Below are positions 7,375 through 11,669 of a DNA stretch of 11,669 nucleotides, one piece after another; position 1 is the stretch's first letter; each line of letters begins with the position of its first letter. The translations under genes and the position numbers were made by a program. The stretch is from positions 1 through 11,669 of the forward strand of contig CAAGLS010000071.1 of assembly GCA_900770845.1 (NCBI GenBank), in the 5' to 3' direction. This stretch comes from an uncultured Prevotella sp. Its GTDB lineage: Bacteria > Bacteroidota > Bacteroidia > Bacteroidales > Bacteroidaceae. Under the pieces are notes generated by a model, which did no database searches, was not told the origin of the DNA, and saw only the letters and a program-made list of their open reading frames with translations.

Positions 7375-7406
7375 CAAAATTACTTCTTTTTTGATGTACG
7401 ACCAAA
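7375..7406 (-). promoter_or_regulatory. Predicted rlmD promoter
   Basis: On the minus strand, -33 TTTG (7403-7406) and -7 TAATTTTG (7375-7382) are 20 nt apart, a full consensus match. The predicted leader to the ATG at 7254 is about 115 nt and contains the palindrome at 7304-7365. Confidence 0.78.
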
Positions 7407-7534
7407 TCTGTCTTCCTAATTCTTCCTCTCGTATGGGTTCTGATAAAAAAAGTTCCGCGTTTGGCCGATTGCGGACAATCAGAAAACCGAAACATAAAAA
7501 TGTAAAGCCGAGATTGCAATTTTCTTCCATTTCT

Positions 7535-7566
7535 TTTGCGGATTTTTCAGAAAAGTGCTATATTTG
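7535..7566 (+). promoter_or_regulatory. Predicted ppdK promoter
   Basis: TTTG (7535-7538), a 20-nt spacer and TATATTTG (7559-7566) match the Bacteroidota consensus in every fixed base. The predicted leader to the ATG at 7611 is about 40 nt and A-rich (AAAAAACTATACAAATAG), with no Shine-Dalgarno sequence. Confidence 0.82.
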
Positions 7567-7610
7567 CAAAATGATAGTGATAACGTACTAAAAAACTATA
7601 CAAATAGAAC

Positions 7611-10334
<2,724 letters not shown>

Positions 10335-10363
10335 GTTTTCCACCCCTGCAGACAAATCGCTTT

Positions 10364-10400
10364 AAGGGTAAGGTTGTCATCCGGCAACCTTACCCTTTTT
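10364..10400 (+). terminator. ppdK intrinsic terminator
   Basis: A perfect 13-bp stem (10364-10376 with 10385-10397) and 8-nt loop end in a run of five T (10396-10400), 30 nt after the ppdK stop. This is a standard rho-independent terminator. Confidence 0.92.
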
Positions 10401-10407
10401 GCATATT

Positions 10408-10442
10408 GCCTGAGGCAGGCTCAATGGACATTCTCCGTTGAG
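10408..10442. other. Two adjacent stem-loops after the ppdK terminator
   Basis: GCCTG/CAGGC (10408-10412 with 10416-10420) forms a small hairpin. It is followed at once by a 9-bp stem (10420-10428 with 10434-10442, one T·G pair, 5-nt loop); the two stems share base 10420. No T-tract follows. They may be a backup terminator or a processed 3' structure. Confidence 0.45.
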
Positions 10443-10514
10443 TGGCTATAATATTTCATTTCGTATCGTCCCGACTTTGCCCAATGCATGATGGAAATGC
10501 AATGAAGAGACGGA

Positions 10515-10611
10515 CGAAACCATGGGCCGGCAAACGACAGACTATGGTCCGGCGGTCGACAGACTATGGTCCGACGGTCGAAAGACTATGGTCCGACGGT
10601 CGACAGACTAT
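10515..10611. repeat. 22-bp tandem repeat, three full copies plus partial and decayed copies
   Basis: Units start at 10535, 10557 and 10579 (consensus start CGACAGACTATGGTCC, then GACGGT). A partial fourth copy runs 10601-10611. Unit 1 has one A-to-G change and unit 3 one C-to-A change. The preceding 10515-10534 resembles a degenerate extra unit. The 22-nt period is not a multiple of three, so it is not a coding repeat. It sits between the ppdK terminator and the next transcription unit. Confidence 0.9.
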
Positions 10612-10674
10612 TAATATCCAGCTACACTCCCTATACATTTCATTTACTGCGTAGTCCAATCTGTGGATTTCTAT

Positions 10675-10682
10675 TATCTTTG
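10675..10682 (+). promoter_or_regulatory. Isolated -7-like promoter motif
   Basis: TATCTTTG matches the Bacteroidota -7 consensus exactly, 36 nt above an 11-codon ORF and 75 nt above a 45-codon ORF. There is no good -33 box at the right distance. It might drive a small RNA or leader transcript reading toward the 11041 gene. Confidence 0.35.
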
Positions 10683-10756
10683 CACTCGACAGAAGAAGTA
10701 GGCCTAACTTTCCGCTGATGGCCAAGTGGGACGGGAAGCAGGACAAACAATAAATA

Positions 10757-10894
10757 ATGATTCAAGACAGACATCGGTTTTTGAGGCAACTTCCTTTCGC
10801 ACCCATTTCACACAACGACGATGGGGCAGGGGAAGAACACCCCCTCTCATCACCCACTGCGGCGAAGACAAGCAGTCACCCTCTGAACAAATAA
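10757..10894 (+). CDS. Doubtful 45-residue ORF
   Basis: An ATG at 10757 opens 45 codons ending TAA at 10892-10894, with an A-rich run before the start (AAACAATAAATA) and a -7-like motif upstream. The product is hydrophilic (starts MIQDRHRFLRQL, ends SSHPLNK), with no membrane segment or motif I recognise. A tiny 11-codon ORF (10718-10753) precedes it by 3 nt. It could be a leader peptide, a remnant or chance; I assign no function. Confidence 0.2.
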   Translation: MIQDRHRFLRQLPFAPISHNDDGAGEEHPLSSPTAAKTSSHPLNK

Positions 10895-10949
10895 ACACTA
10901 TAGAGGATAAAAGCTTCACAAAACATTTTCGGCTCTGATTTTTTCTTCG

Positions 10950-10957
10950 TATCTTTG
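10950..10957 (+). promoter_or_regulatory. Predicted promoter of the 11041 gene
   Basis: A consensus -7 element TATCTTTG lies 83 nt before the ATG at 11041. A near-match -33, TTTC at 10927-10930, lies 19 nt upstream of it. The resulting leader of about 80 nt is A/T-rich close to the start codon. Confidence 0.5.
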
Positions 10958-11040
10958 CAGCATAATCTAACATGCCTGAACGCCTCAACTGAGATATACC
11001 GTGCGTTTTCATGACATTTCAAATCAATTCATAATAAACT

Positions 11041-11669
11041 ATGGTCAAAAAAATCAACTTTTTAGTAGCGCTAATGCTCGTGATGCTATGCAGCACGGCA
11101 TGGGCACAAACAGAAACGTATTCCCATACGTTTGCAAGCAAAGAAATCACTACCGATGCAGGTTCTAAAAGTTTGGACAATGTCGAATGGACATGGACAG
11201 CATCAACTTATTGTAATTTTGTATCCGGTAAGGGTGTCCAAATTGGTAGCTCGAAAAAACCTCAATCAACATGGACTATTTCAACCGATAGCATCCATGG
11301 CACTATCACATCAATCAAGGTGAAAGCATCTACAGCCAATGATGGAGTGGCTATGTTGACAATTAAGGTTGGAGATGAAAACTATAAATGTGGAAATGCT
11401 ACAAATGCCAGCCTTACTACTACACCTACTGAATATGAGTTCACGGGATTTGAAAACGGTGCAATTGCTATCACAATGCAGGCTACAAAAAAGGCAATGT
11501 ATCTTGCAAGCATTACTGTCACGTATTCTACTTCCATCAAGACCGCCACAACATTGACATTCGCAGAGGGAGACAAGACCTTTGATGTTGGGGGGGGGCA
11601 ACGGCACGGAAAGCTTTACCAATGCAGCCACTCTTTCACCTGCAGTGGAGGGTGCTTCCATCGCTTATA
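11041..11669 (+). CDS. Secreted beta-sandwich/Ig-like surface protein, partial, frame broken at a G9 tract
   Basis: The gene runs off the right edge. The N-terminus is a clear Sec signal peptide (KK, then FLVALMLVMLCSTAWA, cleavage after A22 before QTE). C17 lacks a lipobox, so a lipoprotein is unlikely. Residues 23-165 are rich in Thr and Ser, with alternating beta-strand patterns and no enzyme motif, like adhesive or carbohydrate-associated modules of Bacteroidota surface proteins. From about 170 the pattern TLTFAEGDKTFDV begins a bacterial Ig-like repeat. Nine consecutive G at 11590-11598 (codons 184-186) then shift the frame. As given, the frame continues with an unlikely Cys/His-rich sequence (QRHGKLYQCSHSF). 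One G fewer would continue GNGTESFTNAATLSP, which suits the Ig-like fold. The gene looks less GC-rich than ppdK, as for an accessory cell-surface gene. Ligand and function are unknown. Confidence 0.7.
   Translation, partial: MVKKINFLVALMLVMLCSTAWAQTETYSHTFASKEITTDAGSKSLDNVEWTWTASTYCNFVSGKGVQIGSSKKPQSTWTISTDSIHGTITSIKVKASTANDGVAMLTIKVGDENYKCGNATNASLTTTPTEYEFTGFENGAIAITMQATKKAMYLASITVTYSTSIKTATTLTFAEGDKTFDVGGGQRHGKLYQCSHSFTCSGGCFHRL
11590..11598 (+). repeat. G9 homopolymer inside the 11041 gene
   Basis: Nine G in a row within a coding sequence that otherwise has no long homopolymer. Lengths of 8 or 11 would keep the sensible downstream frame; 9 does not. This is either a slippage-prone contingency tract or a sequencing/assembly error. 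Confidence 0.85.

Larger units (their letters stand above)
7255..7610. other. Divergent rlmD/ppdK intergenic region
   Basis: These 356 nt carry two outward-facing promoters (rlmD at 7375-7406, ppdK at 7535-7566) and a long imperfect palindrome (7304-7365) inside the predicted rlmD leader. The 128 nt between the two -33 boxes contain no recognisable gene. The frames that cross this region run through both promoters and look like chance. Confidence 0.7.
10335..11040. other. 706-nt intergenic region with repeats and stem-loops
   Basis: No confident gene is seen between ppdK and the next gene. In order it contains the ppdK terminator (10364-10400), two further stem-loops (10408-10442), a 22-bp tandem repeat (10535-10611), an isolated -7-like motif (10675-10682), two tiny ORFs of 11 and 45 codons (10718-10753, 10757-10894), and the likely promoter of the 11041 gene. 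The longer open frames here run through the tandem repeat, whose 22-nt period changes frame at every unit, so they are unlikely to encode proteins. Confidence 0.6.

Noticed and set aside
7454..7475. TCCGC/GCGGA inverted repeat between the rlmD and ppdK promoters as an operator
   Set aside because: The arms are only 5 bp with a 12-nt gap, which is expected by chance; no further support was seen.
7255..7530. N-terminal extension of rlmD to an ATG at 7530
   Set aside because: The extra 92 residues run through the consensus promoter and the palindrome and do not resemble the TRAM domain that starts at 7254.
10515..10611. CRISPR array
   Set aside because: The 22-bp units are directly adjacent with no spacers, and no cas genes are in the window.
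10442..10654. 70-codon frame spanning the 22-bp repeat
   Set aside because: The 22-nt repeat shifts frame each unit, so the product has no repeated peptide and no family features; the frame is open by chance.

Overview
The window looks like a chromosomal segment of a Bacteroidota species, most likely Prevotella/Segatella or a close relative. Three things point there. Promoters match the Bacteroidota sigma-ABfr pattern (-33 TTTG, about 20 nt, -7 TAnnTTTG) and start codons lack Shine-Dalgarno sequences but have A/T-rich leaders. Rho carries the roughly 200-residue disordered insertion typical of this phylum. S1, RlmD and PPDK have the lengths and motifs expected there. The genus is inferred from overall protein resemblance, not from a search.

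Layout from left to right. The last 23 codons of an unidentified plus-strand gene (1-72) converge on trmB (185-955, minus), separated by a perfect 21-bp terminator hairpin. A small predicted exported protein of unknown function (1089-1667, plus) diverges from trmB and converges on rho (1753-3621, minus), sharing a bidirectional terminator with it. rpsA (3770-5545, minus) lies upstream of rho; its terminator T-tract runs into the rho promoter. rlmD (5833-7254, minus) and ppdK (7611-10334, plus) are divergent, with near-consensus promoters and a long imperfect palindrome between them. After the ppdK terminator comes a 706-nt stretch without a confident gene. It holds extra stem-loops, a 22-bp tandem repeat, an isolated -7-like motif and two tiny doubtful ORFs. 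The window ends inside a gene for a secreted, probably cell-surface beta-sandwich/Ig-like protein (11041 onward), whose frame is broken by a run of nine G.

Four core genes serve RNA and translation: trmB (tRNA m7G46), rho (transcription termination), rpsA (ribosomal protein S1) and rlmD (23S rRNA m5U). They share a strand except where separated by the small exported gene, but hairpins and individual promoters suggest mostly single-gene transcripts rather than one operon. ppdK interconverts pyruvate and PEP in central metabolism.

I did not find a defence, CRISPR, phage or biosynthetic system. The signals most worth following are the G9 frameshift in the terminal surface-protein gene, the 22-bp tandem repeat, the palindrome overlapping the rlmD promoter, and the rpsA-terminator/rho-promoter overlap.
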